Below are positions 26,217-35,502 of a DNA stretch of 64,000 bases, in pieces (the first letter of the stretch is position 1; every line of letters begins with the position of its first letter). A model generated the notes under the pieces. It was not told where the DNA came from and searched no databases. It saw nothing but the letters and a program-made list of their open reading frames with translations. This DNA is from Haloarcula sp. DT43 (GTDB lineage: Archaea; Halobacteriota; Halobacteria; Halobacteriales; Haloarculaceae): contig NZ_JAYMGZ010000003.1 of assembly GCF_037078405.1 (NCBI RefSeq), forward strand, positions 372,001-436,000, in the 5' to 3' direction. Both the position numbers and the translations under genes were made by a program.

Positions 26217-26681
26217 CGGACACCCACGTGTGTGCCACAACGGTCCTTCCCGGACGATTCTCACACGACGGTGACGCGTCGGTTGGCCTGTCGCTGTGCA
26301 TTGGATTGTTCCATCGTATCCCTGACAGGGACATTAGTATGCGTCTGATACTCCACCGGCGGCTCACGGACCGGTCCGTTATGCGTTCTCTTGCCCCCGA
26401 GGCCATCTCACGACGGCCGCGTGCCCCGGACCGTGCGTCCGTTTCCAGCGGCCAGACTGACTACCGAATCTACCCAGACTCGGCCCCGTCTGGCTGGTCT
26501 ACCTCTTCTTGCCGGCCGGTTATTATACACCTACTTTATCATATTTGATTCGCACGCATAGCAAACAGGCATACACAGCAGACTATCTGGTAATCACTAC
26601 ACTCGTACGTGTAACTAAAGGCTAGCTACCCAGTCGACACAGTGTAAGAACGGCTAATTAGCATATACCTACTTCAAACGC
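26217..26681. other. Divergent non-coding region with palindrome GCTAATTAGC
   Basis: About 465 bases between the GT4 gene and the orphan Tat-signal gene. The first half is GC-rich without a supported gene and the second half turns AT-rich. A perfect 10-base palindrome GCTAATTAGC lies at 26653-26662, about 20 bases before the next ATG. Confidence 0.4.
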
Positions 26682-26906
26682 ATGTGTATGTTCGATAAGC
26701 ACGACGCGGCTGACGACGAAAACAAATCGGGCCTTTCAGACACTCTATCCGCAAACGAGCGGGGTAAAGTACACCTTAACAGGCGGAGTTTCTTCCAGTT
26801 CGGCCTGACGACGCTGACCGCGGCTGTCGGTGTCGGCAGCCTGGGTGCGAGCATCTCCGGTCAGGAGACTAACACCCACATGACGGATTTCAGCGAGTAC
26901 GTGTAG
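26682..26906 (+). CDS. Orphan Tat signal peptide gene (74 aa), probably truncated
   Basis: The short product begins with an acidic stretch, then a twin-arginine signal (LNRRSFFQFGLTTLTAAVGV), an A-S-like cleavage region, and a mature end of only about 15 residues (QETNTHMTDFSEYV) before the stop. Proteins with this N terminus normally continue into a large secreted domain. The end MTDFSEYV resembles the first residues of the signal-less beta-helix protein at 31013-33880 (MTRPAYV). Translation after the stop shows no beta-helix homology. It is either a truncated gene or a donor of a signal sequence. Confidence 0.6.
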   Translation: MCMFDKHDAADDENKSGLSDTLSANERGKVHLNRRSFFQFGLTTLTAAVGVGSLGASISGQETNTHMTDFSEYV

Positions 26907-27267
26907 CGGGCACGGACCGGTACACGCTCGGCGAGTGTGTACTGGGAGGGGTGTTCCGTCTCGGCCCGAACTGCTGGATTGTATCCACCATCGTAAGCGC
27001 GAACTGCTCCGGTTCTGGTATCAGCTGTCGACGCTCGACGGGGACCGAAAGCCGGAGTGACCACTCCGGGACGGGCGCGGCTCTCTCGCTTCGGCAAGGC
27101 TACGACAGGACGGATTCGAGCACGCTGTTCGCAGCTCTCTGTAAGAGGCCTATACTAATGTCCCGAGCATCTCACTTTAAGATGATAGACATGATTCCCT
27201 CCAGCCGTCCACGGTATCACTCTATTCAATCCAATCCGCGGGACACTACGACCCGTCCATATCTGTC
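26907..27267. other. Non-coding region before the beta-helix gene
   Basis: About 360 bases without a supported gene. All frames are interrupted, and no domain continues from the orphan signal gene. A TATA-like CCATATCTG lies immediately before the next ATG, too close for a normal promoter. The stretch is one possible scar of rearrangement. Confidence 0.35.
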
Positions 27268-28779
27268 ATGACCGCTGGCTCTGGGGTGCTCAGCCGTCGG
27301 AAACTCATCGCTCTCGCCGGCGGTACCGCGGCCGCCGTCTCGGGCGCACTCTACGGGTGGCTTCCGGGTGTCGACACCGGTGGTGGCGACCCCGCCAACG
27401 GGACCGCCGGGTCGGCAGGGGCATCGGGCCGACCGACCGCGACGCCCACGGGACCCACCGAAGAACCCGACGTGCCGCGGGACGCCGAGAGCATCGGTGA
27501 CTACGGCTCGGAGCCGAACCCGGACGACCCCAGTCTGGCCGCGGCGAGGCGAAACCTCGACGCCATCCTCGCAGCTGTCGAGGCCGCCGGCGAGGGCGGA
27601 ACGATATACGTCCCGGAAGGCGAGTACTACTTCGGCAGCGAGGATTCGGGCTTCAGTCCGTACGTGGAGTTCGGGAAGACCGGGCCACCGGGCGTCTCGA
27701 TTATCGGCGCAGGAGCCGACAAATCGACCCTGGCGATTACCAGGCACGCCGCTGCCGACACCCGTCCGAACCAGAGCGCGTTCATCTGGTACGACGGGTA
27801 CGAACACGGCTCCGTCGAAATAAAGGACGTCAAACTGGACGGCAACTACGAGAACGTCACCGGGCTCGCCGAGAACGGCGGCGGGTCCTGGGGGCTGCAG
27901 ATGTCGACGGCCGGCAACTTCCATCTCGAACGCGCGTGGATACGGGGCTGGCACCTGGCGGGCGTTCGCGGCCGTGCCGTCCTCAGGTCGGTCAGAAACT
28001 GCACGTTCCAAGACAACGGCATCGGGCGACACAACGAGACCGACGGACGGTCGAACTCCCACCACATCTCCGTCCGACCGCAAGCGGGCGACGAACTCGT
28101 AATCGAGAACAGCTGTTTTCTCGACTGTGCAGGGAACGCACTCAACATCCGCTTTGGCGACGGGGTCACCCGGATGCACAACTGCTACGTCCGCGGTACG
28201 GGGTCCGGACTGTGCAAGATGTCTGCCGGGAGGGTCGTCGAACTGAAGAACATCTACCACAGGGCGAACACCCCTTCGCTCGAACGGAAGGTCGACGAAC
28301 GGGACATCGGGCCCGACTTCCACGGTCGATTCTTCATCAACAACCTCGGAAATCGGGGGACGACCCCGACCACCGTGATTATGGAGAACGTCCTCTCCAG
28401 GGACATGGCCGACTACGCGTTCCAGGCACAGAGCGAAATCGGCGACGGGCCGATGAACGTAATATGGAACGGGGATATGATAGAGATATATAACACCAAC
28501 CGCGCCCGCGACGACGCAGTCATCCGAGACCACGGCGACGGGCGGTTCTCGGACATCGACATCTCCCGGCTGTCAGTACACAACTCGAACGCGGAGGTGT
28601 TCATGCTTGATGACTCCCAGGGCACCATAGAGACGTTCAGCTACTCCAATACGGACGGGCTCGGCGACGCGGGAGACGTCTCTATCAACGTGAGCTCCCT
28701 CAGTCAGGAGTGGTTCCGTCCGACGGTCCCCACTATCGACGAGGTCGGTGTGGCCCCCCTCGTCCCGGGCGAGGACTGA
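27268..28779 (+). CDS. Tat-exported right-handed parallel beta-helix protein
   Basis: This is a 503-residue protein. The N terminus has a twin-arginine signal (LSRRKLIALAGGTAAAVSGA), then a glycine/threonine/proline linker and the domain start DVPRDAESIGDYGSEPNPDD. The rest is a beta-helix: a pectate-lyase-like start (LDAILAAVEAAGEGGTIYVP, GEYYFGSE) followed by repeated strands such as VIENSCFLDCAGNALNIRFG and VIMENVLSRDMADYAFQ. Such folds bind or cleave polysaccharides. It lies in the glycan island and is paralogous to the domain at the start of the 955-residue protein at 31013-33880. A specific catalytic residue was not identified. Confidence 0.85.
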   Translation: MTAGSGVLSRRKLIALAGGTAAAVSGALYGWLPGVDTGGGDPANGTAGSAGASGRPTATPTGPTEEPDVPRDAESIGDYGSEPNPDDPSLAAARRNLDAILAAVEAAGEGGTIYVPEGEYYFGSEDSGFSPYVEFGKTGPPGVSIIGAGADKSTLAITRHAAADTRPNQSAFIWYDGYEHGSVEIKDVKLDGNYENVTGLAENGGGSWGLQMSTAGNFHLERAWIRGWHLAGVRGRAVLRSVRNCTFQDNGIGRHNETDGRSNSHHISVRPQAGDELVIENSCFLDCAGNALNIRFGDGVTRMHNCYVRGTGSGLCKMSAGRVVELKNIYHRANTPSLERKVDERDIGPDFHGRFFINNLGNRGTTPTTVIMENVLSRDMADYAFQAQSEIGDGPMNVIWNGDMIEIYNTNRARDDAVIRDHGDGRFSDIDISRLSVHNSNAEVFMLDDSQGTIETFSYSNTDGLGDAGDVSINVSSLSQEWFRPTVPTIDEVGVAPLVPGED

Positions 28780-28951
28780 CTCCGACCCGGACAGCACCCC
28801 GGTTCTCTGTTCGCTGATTGCGCGTCGACTGTTCCTCTCGATACACGTGTCCGCGGTCGGACCCACCCGGTCCCCCCACTGGAACAGTGGAGAGAGTGCG
28901 GTCTGCACGACTGTGGCGCGGTTCTAATCCGCTGCGGTGGTGCCGTCCCCG

Positions 28952-30757
28952 TTACGCGCCCTGTGTGCTGGTGCCGTTCGCCAGGTAAATCCTGAGGTCG
29001 CCGTTGTCGTACGACCGGTCGACGGTTCTGTCCCGGTTGAACCGCTGGAAGTCCTGCGGGGTGTACTTCCACCGCTGTGGGTAATCCGGGAACGTCTCCT
29101 GGTAGAAGATGCGCCCCTTTCTGTTTATCATCACGTACTTCCCGCTGTCGTAGTTCTGCCCGAAGTACCGGTTTGTAGTGTAGTTGAAGTGCGCCGGGAG
29201 GAACTGCTCCCAGAACGGCAGCCCCTCGCTGACGCCGTGTTCCGCGTGGTGGAACCGTCGGTACTCTATGTCGAAGTGGTACAGCTCCTTGTTGCCGGTC
29301 TCGTGTTCGGTCAGCCACTGGCTGCCCTCGACTTCCATCGCCGTGACTTGGTCGTTGGTCATCCCCGACAGGGGTGACGGGTACAGCGTGAGCGTAGACA
29401 ACACGACGAGCACCAGCACCGTGACGGTGGCGACCGACCGTACGCTGCGGGCAAGCGACTGACTGCGCTGCCTGTGGCGATTCCGGAGTATGTGGAACAG
29501 GGGACCCAGCAGGAGCACCGCGCCGATTTTGGCCACCTGCCAGGGCCGCTCCTGCGTGACGATGAGGTCCAGCAGGAGGAACGCAAGCCCGACGACCCCG
29601 AACACGCCCACGACCGCGCCCATCACGGTCGTCCGCGTGTCCAGTTCGTAGCGTCGCCTGAAACTGAGCAGGAGCGCGACCCCGAACAGGCCGCCCCCGA
29701 GGGCGAACAGCACCATCTCGGTGCCGAACCGAAAGGTGATGAACCGAACGATGTCTATCAGGGCCGGTGTCGCTTCCTGTGCGGTCTGGGCGTACGCCTG
29801 GACCGGGGCGTCGCTGCTGCTCGTCCCGAAGAGCACGCGATAGATAGTGTCGAACCGCAGTATGACTCCGGGGAAGTTGGAGTACCAGCTCACGATTATC
29901 GCGAGCGACAGCCCGAAACTGCTCGTCGGGCTCCGGTGTATCGTCCGTATCCGCGGGACGTACTGCACGCCGTAGTACAGCATGAACACCCCCGCGACGA
30001 ACACGGCGGTCAGCGGGTGATACAGGAGGAGGCTCAGGAGCGTGAGCACGAGCGCCCCTCTGATTGCGGGTGTCGGATACCGCTGACTCTTGAAGAACAG
30101 ATACAGGACGACCGGTATCAGCAGGATGCTGAAGTCGAACGGGCGAAAGAGCAGGTGGCTGTAGCCGAGTATCGGAAGCAAGACGAAGGGAAGGCCGAGG
30201 AGGAATCCCCGCCGGGAATCGGCCACTTGAAACAGCAGGTAAACCATCCCTCCGAAGTACACGGCGGAGAAAACTGCCGGTATCAGCATCGCCAGCGTCA
30301 TCGTCTCTAGCCCGGTCGCGTCGGCGGTGGCGTACACGAGCAGGTGCGCGAGCGGGTAGATGTTCGCCCCGGTGGCACCGGTGTTGGCGATGTCCTGTAC
30401 GTACCCCAGGTGCGTCAGTGGGTCCGCGTCGCCGTACATCACGTAGCCCCGTATGAGCGGCATCAACACCAACAGCGCGTCGGTCGCCAGCATCAACACG
30501 GTTCCGAAGACCCAGGACCGGTCGTCCGGGTCCCCGATGCTCCCGAATATCAGTAGCGCACCGGCGAACAGCGACCCGACGACACAGCCCCAGAACGGGG
30601 CGGGATACGATTCGTAGAGCGATATCTCGTACTCGGTGGCCGTCGGCGTCGTCAGCACAACCGCTGTCGAGGCCACGAGCAGCAGGACGCCGACTGCCGC
30701 GATGGCCCCCGAGACCCGCGAGTGAGCGAACCAGGTGCGCGCTTCGCCTTCGCTCAT
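28952..30757 (-). CDS. Polytopic GT-C-like membrane protein of the surface-glycan island
   Basis: This 601-residue protein has roughly eleven to thirteen transmembrane helices and a C-terminal soluble region of about 130 residues (from near GMTNDQVTAMEVEGSQWLTE). After helix 3 a loop reads GDADPLTHLGYVQDI, an acidic motif in the position of the catalytic Asp loop of GT-C glycosyltransferases and oligosaccharyltransferases. The C-terminal region, with aromatic-rich YFGQNYDSGKYVMINRKGR, would face outside. It could transfer a lipid-linked sugar or take part in polymer assembly. It converges on the beta-helix gene at 27268-28779. Confidence 0.78.
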   Translation of the reverse strand: MSEGEARTWFAHSRVSGAIAAVGVLLLVASTAVVLTTPTATEYEISLYESYPAPFWGCVVGSLFAGALLIFGSIGDPDDRSWVFGTVLMLATDALLVLMPLIRGYVMYGDADPLTHLGYVQDIANTGATGANIYPLAHLLVYATADATGLETMTLAMLIPAVFSAVYFGGMVYLLFQVADSRRGFLLGLPFVLLPILGYSHLLFRPFDFSILLIPVVLYLFFKSQRYPTPAIRGALVLTLLSLLLYHPLTAVFVAGVFMLYYGVQYVPRIRTIHRSPTSSFGLSLAIIVSWYSNFPGVILRFDTIYRVLFGTSSSDAPVQAYAQTAQEATPALIDIVRFITFRFGTEMVLFALGGGLFGVALLLSFRRRYELDTRTTVMGAVVGVFGVVGLAFLLLDLIVTQERPWQVAKIGAVLLLGPLFHILRNRHRQRSQSLARSVRSVATVTVLVLVVLSTLTLYPSPLSGMTNDQVTAMEVEGSQWLTEHETGNKELYHFDIEYRRFHHAEHGVSEGLPFWEQFLPAHFNYTTNRYFGQNYDSGKYVMINRKGRIFYQETFPDYPQRWKYTPQDFQRFNRDRTVDRSYDNGDLRIYLANGTSTQGA

Positions 30758-31012
30758 GGGTTATCCACGGACCTTGCTCACTCGCCCGGTGTTCGTACAG
30801 CCCAGTCCAGCACCTGCCGAGAGCGCCCCCGTCATTCGTACTACGTCCGTAGACTAGTCCATATCATTGTTAGTGCGCTCCTAACCCGCTGGGGGTCTGT
30901 GGACACTGTCGCCGCCGCTCCCCACTTGTCCAGGCGAATACAGGACAGAAAAGCGCGGACAGCACGAACTGCAGGAACTCGACGATACCGGCGACCAGAG
31001 AGAACGGCGCTC

Positions 31013-33880
31013 TCAGACGCTCACGGACTTGGTCGTGGAGACGGATTCCCCGTTACTGTCGACGACCGTGAGTCCGACGTCGTAGTTGCTCTCGCTCACT
31101 TGGTCGATGCTGAACATGTCGATGTCCGAAGCCGTGTTCCCGCCGACGTCCCACTGGACGCTCTCCACCGTGGCGTTCGAGTCGGCGACGTCGATGGTAA
31201 CCGACTGGAGGTCGCTGTCGCTGCTGTACACGTCCCACACGACAGTGATGTCGGCTCTGCCGTCGCCCTGCTGGGACTCGGAGACGCTGAACCGGCCGAT
31301 TTTCGGTTTCGCAGCGTCTGCCGCGGCGGACGTCGTCGCAGTCGCGGACGTGCCGTTCCCGCTGGTATCGGTCGCGGTCACCACGACGTTGTACTCGTTC
31401 CCGGAGCCGGCGTCGCCACTCGCCGCCAGCTCGGTCGTGCCGGTCGCCGAACTCCCGGAGACGTCGACGCTGGCCGCGTCCTCCTGCTCGTTGTCGGTTT
31501 CGTCGTACAGACCCACGTCGACGGTCGAGAGGTCCCCATCCGGGTCGCTGACGCCCCAGTCGACCGCGAAGGCAGCGTTCGCGGTGTCGGTCTCGACCTC
31601 GGAAACGGAGAGATTGTCGACGGCGGGGCCGGTCCCGCTGTTGTCAGTGGTGACCGTGATGCTGCTCGAGTCCGTGTTCCCGGCCGAGTCGGTCACTCTG
31701 GCATCGAGCGTGTGGGTGCCGTCCGACAGCGCGGAGGTGTCCCAGGCGGCCTCGTAGTACCCCGTGTTCGAGTTGTACGAGGCCTTCGCCCAAGCGTCCC
31801 CGTCGATGCGGTACTCGACGGACGGGGTGCCGGGGGAATCTTCGGCGTCGGTCGCACTCATCTGCAGTGTGACCGTCCCCTCGACCGTCTCATCCGCGAG
31901 CGGTTGTCGCCACGTTATCTCGGGTCTGGCGTCGTCGAGCCGCGCCGGTTCGCCGTTCGTCCCGACGCTGAAGAAGTCGAGCAGTTGCACGTCGCCCGAC
32001 CAGGAACCGACTCCGGTCCACCCGGGGCCGGTGACGTCGCCGTCCGTTACCTCGATATCCCACGTGTCGGGCTCTCTGGAGCCGTAGCGCCAGTTCTTCG
32101 CTTTCACGGACGTGCCCTCGATGCGCAGGCGGAGGTAGCTCCACTCTTCGAGGGGGTTGGTGGCGGCCACGGTTTCACCGAGCGTGGTCTGTGACCCGCC
32201 GAAGTCCTTCTCGACGCGGAGCTTGATGTCGCCCTCGTGTCGAACGAACCACGTCGAATAGCCGACCATGTTCCCGCTGGCGTCGACGCCGCCGCGCCCG
32301 ATAAGGCGGCCCCAGCCGTCACTGCCGGTGTCCGTCGCGCCGACGCGGACCAGTCCGAGCACCTCGGCGTCGGCGTGCTCGCCGACGTCGTCCCAAGACA
32401 TGGCGTGTGAGTCGGCCGAGCTAGCGTCGAACTTGACGTACGCGTCGCCGGTGTTGGAATCGCCCGAAACGACCGACCAGTTCGACGGGTCGCCGTCCCA
32501 CCGGGGCGTCCAGTCCGGGAGGCTGGTCTGTGCCACCTCTTCTGTCGCGGTTCGGGTCGTCTCTTCCTCTGTGCTGTCCCGCGTCTTCGCCCCGACCTCG
32601 CTTTCGGCCGGAACGTCCACGTTCAGCGGGTCCCCGCCCGACAGATGGTCGCCGATGTCGATGCCGCCCGTGTTTCCGAGGCCGCCGACGTTGCCCGTCG
32701 AGAGCGTGGCGATGGACCCGTCGGAATCCTCGGTCTCGAACACCTTCGCGTCGGTGTCGTGGACCGACATCTCGCCCACGTCGACGTTCCTGAACGCGAC
32801 GCCCTGTCGGTCGCGGATGACTTCGTCGTCTTTGTACATGTTCGAGCCGGCGAACGCGATTCGGTCGCCGACCCAGGTGAGGTCCGACGGGCCGCCGACC
32901 GTGTCGCGCACCTGGAACGCGTAGGACGTGTGGTTCTTCGTCGATACGTCTTCCATGTCCAGCGTCACGTTGGTGTCGCCGCGGTCACCCAGGCTCTGGA
33001 TGAAGTGACGGCCGAGGAACCCGTCGTTCGGCTCGTCCGGGAGCAGCGATTCCAGTTCCGACGTGTACGCCGTGTGGTTGATACGGCGGAGCGTGACCGA
33101 CTCCCCGGCGGAGAGTTTGAGGAACTGACTGCCCGTCCCGGCGGCGTACACGTTTCTAATCCGGTAGGTACCGTCGTTATAGCGGATGTTTATCGCGCTC
33201 CCCGGACAGTTCTTTATCTTGCAGTTCTCGATGACGGTGGTGTTGCCCCTCGGCGTCTGGAGCGAGTCGAACGGGTGGGTGTTCGACCCACTGTCCTTGT
33301 GGTACTCGATGCCGATTCGCTCGAGCGTACAGTATCGGGCGGACGAGAGGTACTGTCGACACCTGATGCCGCGCGTGTACGTGTCGGTAATCCGTACGTT
33401 GTACAGCGAGAACGACAGGGATCGGCCAGCAAGGGAGAACCCGTCCGCGCCGCCGTTGTACCGGTCGAGATTGCCCAGGTTCGGAGCGTTCACGTCCAGC
33501 GTGAGCCCGCGGACTTCGACCTCGCCGTGGTCGGCGTCCCCGTCGTAGATGAAGGCCGTCTGGTTCGAGATAGCCGCGGGGTCCATGTGTTCGGTCACCG
33601 CGAGCGTGGATGCGTCGGGTCCCTCGCCGTACACCGAGATGCCTCGCGGCTGGCCGCTCCCCATCTTTACGAGGCTGTAGACGTCCTCACTGCCGAAGTA
33701 GTAGGTGCCTGCCGGAACGAATATCGACCCGTTCGGCCCGGCGGCTTCCATCGCGCTGTGAATCGCGTTCAGCACCTCCCGTGCGGCCGCGAGGCCCGGG
33801 TCGCTGGGGTTGTGGTCGCTCCCTATCCCGTGGTCGGTGATGTCCTCGGCGCTGTCGGGTACGTAGGCTGGTCTCGTCAT
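31013..33880 (-). CDS. Large beta-helix / Ig-like surface protein (955 aa) without a visible export signal
   Basis: Residues ~1-400 form a right-handed beta-helix closely related to the 503-residue neighbour (VPAGTYYFGSED; TTVIENCKIKNCPGSAINIR). Residues ~440-640 look like a concanavalin-like jelly roll (LPDWTPRWDGDPSNW and FVRHEGDIKLRVEKDFG). From ~650 there are three Ig/cadherin-like beta-sandwich repeats, each near 90-100 residues (DARVTDSAGNTDSS; VTATDTSGNGTS). Such adhesive architecture is normally extracellular, yet the protein starts MTRPAYVPDSAEDITDHGIG with no Sec or Tat signal. Its ATG overlaps the stop of the small gene upstream (ATGA). A Tat-signal donor lies at 26682-26906. Confidence 0.87.
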   Translation of the reverse strand: MTRPAYVPDSAEDITDHGIGSDHNPSDPGLAAAREVLNAIHSAMEAAGPNGSIFVPAGTYYFGSEDVYSLVKMGSGQPRGISVYGEGPDASTLAVTEHMDPAAISNQTAFIYDGDADHGEVEVRGLTLDVNAPNLGNLDRYNGGADGFSLAGRSLSFSLYNVRITDTYTRGIRCRQYLSSARYCTLERIGIEYHKDSGSNTHPFDSLQTPRGNTTVIENCKIKNCPGSAINIRYNDGTYRIRNVYAAGTGSQFLKLSAGESVTLRRINHTAYTSELESLLPDEPNDGFLGRHFIQSLGDRGDTNVTLDMEDVSTKNHTSYAFQVRDTVGGPSDLTWVGDRIAFAGSNMYKDDEVIRDRQGVAFRNVDVGEMSVHDTDAKVFETEDSDGSIATLSTGNVGGLGNTGGIDIGDHLSGGDPLNVDVPAESEVGAKTRDSTEEETTRTATEEVAQTSLPDWTPRWDGDPSNWSVVSGDSNTGDAYVKFDASSADSHAMSWDDVGEHADAEVLGLVRVGATDTGSDGWGRLIGRGGVDASGNMVGYSTWFVRHEGDIKLRVEKDFGGSQTTLGETVAATNPLEEWSYLRLRIEGTSVKAKNWRYGSREPDTWDIEVTDGDVTGPGWTGVGSWSGDVQLLDFFSVGTNGEPARLDDARPEITWRQPLADETVEGTVTLQMSATDAEDSPGTPSVEYRIDGDAWAKASYNSNTGYYEAAWDTSALSDGTHTLDARVTDSAGNTDSSSITVTTDNSGTGPAVDNLSVSEVETDTANAAFAVDWGVSDPDGDLSTVDVGLYDETDNEQEDAASVDVSGSSATGTTELAASGDAGSGNEYNVVVTATDTSGNGTSATATTSAAADAAKPKIGRFSVSESQQGDGRADITVVWDVYSSDSDLQSVTIDVADSNATVESVQWDVGGNTASDIDMFSIDQVSESNYDVGLTVVDSNGESVSTTKSVSV

Positions 33881-34134
33881 TGGTCCCCTCCCTGACGACC
33901 CTCGCGGAAATAGTTGGGGAAATTACCATTTCTCTCCCCAGGAGTGGCTGCGTTCTCTTTGAGGGCTACACTCGGGTCAGTACTCGCAGTTGTCGCGCCC
34001 CATGCGGTAAATTGGTTCCTAACTTCGGCTATCGGCCCGATAGAACCGGTCTCACGCCAACCTATCCCTTTTGCTCCGTCGTGACCCCTCGCTTCAGTAA
34101 CAGCTCCCTTCGCAAAGTAATTCGGTCTTAACAT
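33877..34134 (-). CDS. Small protein (85 aa) co-transcribed with the 955-aa beta-helix protein, unknown
   Basis: The 85-residue product has no hydrophobic segment. The sequence NYF with a nearby basic residue appears at both ends (RPNYFAKG near residue 5 and PNYFREGRQ near residue 75). A TATA-like element sits 29-36 bases upstream of its ATG, and the stop overlaps the next start by four bases. Both points support a real gene in an operon with the large beta-helix protein. No family is recognised. An opposite-strand frame of similar length exists but lacks these signals. Confidence 0.55.
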   Translation of the reverse strand: MLRPNYFAKGAVTEARGHDGAKGIGWRETGSIGPIAEVRNQFTAWGATTASTDPSVALKENAATPGERNGNFPNYFREGRQGGDQ

Positions 34135-34162
34135 GCCGTACCGACTTCGACCCGAGTACGGT

Positions 34163-34170
34163 ATTATAAA
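34163..34170 (-). promoter_or_regulatory. TATA-like element for the small gene / beta-helix operon
   Basis: On the minus strand TTTATAAT is centred ~33 bases before the ATG at 34134, in an AT-rich spacer. This spacing predicts a leaderless transcript covering the small gene and the large beta-helix gene. Confidence 0.5.
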
Positions 34171-34288
34171 TTGTTACTTTATGTAGATATTTGGTTGTTC
34201 GATACGGCTGCTTGAACGCGACATACGTACCAGTTCGTATCTCCCACCACCGGCCACTCACAGACGCTTGGGAGTCGGGACCGACGAA

Positions 34289-35281
34289 TTATATGTAGCC
34301 GAGATGCTCCAGGCGGTCCTCGACGTCCGCCTTCGACGGCTCCGCCTGCGCCGTGACGTCTTCGCGTGGCGTGCTCGTTTCGTGGTCCGTGGCGGAGGTA
34401 AGGGCCCACGGGACCTTCTTGAGATGGGGGTGTGGTATCCCCTCGGGATGGCCGTACTGCTTCATCTCTCCGAACAGTTCGCCGTGGTCGGCGGTGATGG
34501 CGACCCGCTCCGCGTCTACGTTGTCGAGCAGTCGGCGTATCGAACCGAGAACCAGTCGGAGATTGTCGAGGTAGTTCTCCCAGGCGTCCTCTTTGGATAT
34601 CTCCCCGCGCTGGATGGCCTCCCATGGGTGGTCCTCGGCAGCCGTGATGTCGCGCTGCTCCCTGTACGCAGCCGCCACGTGCGGACGATGTGGCTGATAG
34701 TAGTGGAGTATCATTCGCTCGAAGTCGAGGCTCCGTCCGGCCGAAATCGCCTGGTCGGTCACGACGTTCGGCGGGATGGTGTCGAAGTGGTCCTCGTACC
34801 GGTGGTGGCGCGAGAACTGCTTCAGGAGCTTGAACTGACTCCCGTCGACCACGTCCCAGTCCGCCCACGTGACCGGCGTGATGTACTTCCGCGGTGGCCG
34901 CTTGCCGTCCTCGAACGTCGGTTGTGTGTGCGGGTTCGTAGAGAGGTACACCGTCTCCGCTATCTCCTCGGCGTGCTCCTCGGTAAACGTCTTACACAGC
35001 CACTCGTGTGACGAACTCCCCGTGGACCAGACGCTGTCGACCCTGTCGATAAACTTGAACTCGGGCGCGACCTCCCGCAGCGCGTCTACCCGGCAGGCGT
35101 CCAGCACGATGAGCAAATCCCACTCCCTGTCGTAGACGTTCGTGCCGAGCGGGCGCTGCGTCGTCAGCGAGAAATAAACACCGTTGTAAGCGCCACCTAG
35201 AAAATATCGGAGCCCCGTCTCGCCCCCGTCGACCTGGCCTCCCGTCAGAGTTCGCAGCCACTCGCGTATGTTCGTCTTCAC
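34289..35281 (-). CDS. Alkaline-phosphatase-fold (sulfatase-like) protein of the glycan island
   Basis: This 330-residue protein starts at a GTG (35281). It contains REWDLLIVLDACRVDALREV (metal-binding Asp and nucleophile-region strand, with Cys/Arg in the sulfatase-like position), a middle RMILHYYQPHRPHVAA, and ITADHGELFGE with a further His in GHPEGIPHPHL. These match the metal sites of the alkaline phosphatase superfamily, as in phosphoglycerol transferases and sulfatases. It may add or remove a phosphate or sulfate group on the surface polymer. No membrane helices or signal are seen, unlike bacterial LtaS, so it probably works inside. Confidence 0.82.
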   Translation of the reverse strand: MKTNIREWLRTLTGGQVDGGETGLRYFLGGAYNGVYFSLTTQRPLGTNVYDREWDLLIVLDACRVDALREVAPEFKFIDRVDSVWSTGSSSHEWLCKTFTEEHAEEIAETVYLSTNPHTQPTFEDGKRPPRKYITPVTWADWDVVDGSQFKLLKQFSRHHRYEDHFDTIPPNVVTDQAISAGRSLDFERMILHYYQPHRPHVAAAYREQRDITAAEDHPWEAIQRGEISKEDAWENYLDNLRLVLGSIRRLLDNVDAERVAITADHGELFGEMKQYGHPEGIPHPHLKKVPWALTSATDHETSTPREDVTAQAEPSKADVEDRLEHLGYI

Positions 35282-35310
35282 GGCAGTGACATCCGGAGAG
35301 AATCGTATAG

Positions 35311-35318
35311 TTATATAT
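35311..35318 (-). promoter_or_regulatory. TATA-like element for the sulfatase-like gene
   Basis: The AT-rich TTATATAT, read on the minus strand as ATATATAA, lies 30-37 bases upstream of the GTG start at 35281 and supports that start. Confidence 0.45.
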
Positions 35319-35502
35319 CTTCTACCCGGAGCCCCCCGAATGCGCTCCCCGAACCTCAGTCACTGGGCGTACCGCGTCTTTCGGTCCGCCAGAGACCCAA
35401 GCGAACGTCTCCTCCGACTGGCTGGCTTCGACGATGCCCGTGGCACGTGGGTCGCTCAGTATCAAATGCATACTTAATGACCGACCCCACCAGCTATCGC
35501 CC

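Noticed and set aside
33880-34131. Plus-strand frame opposite the 85-codon gene
   Set aside because: It lacks a promoter element and operon partner, while the minus-strand frame has both a TATA element and an ATGA overlap.
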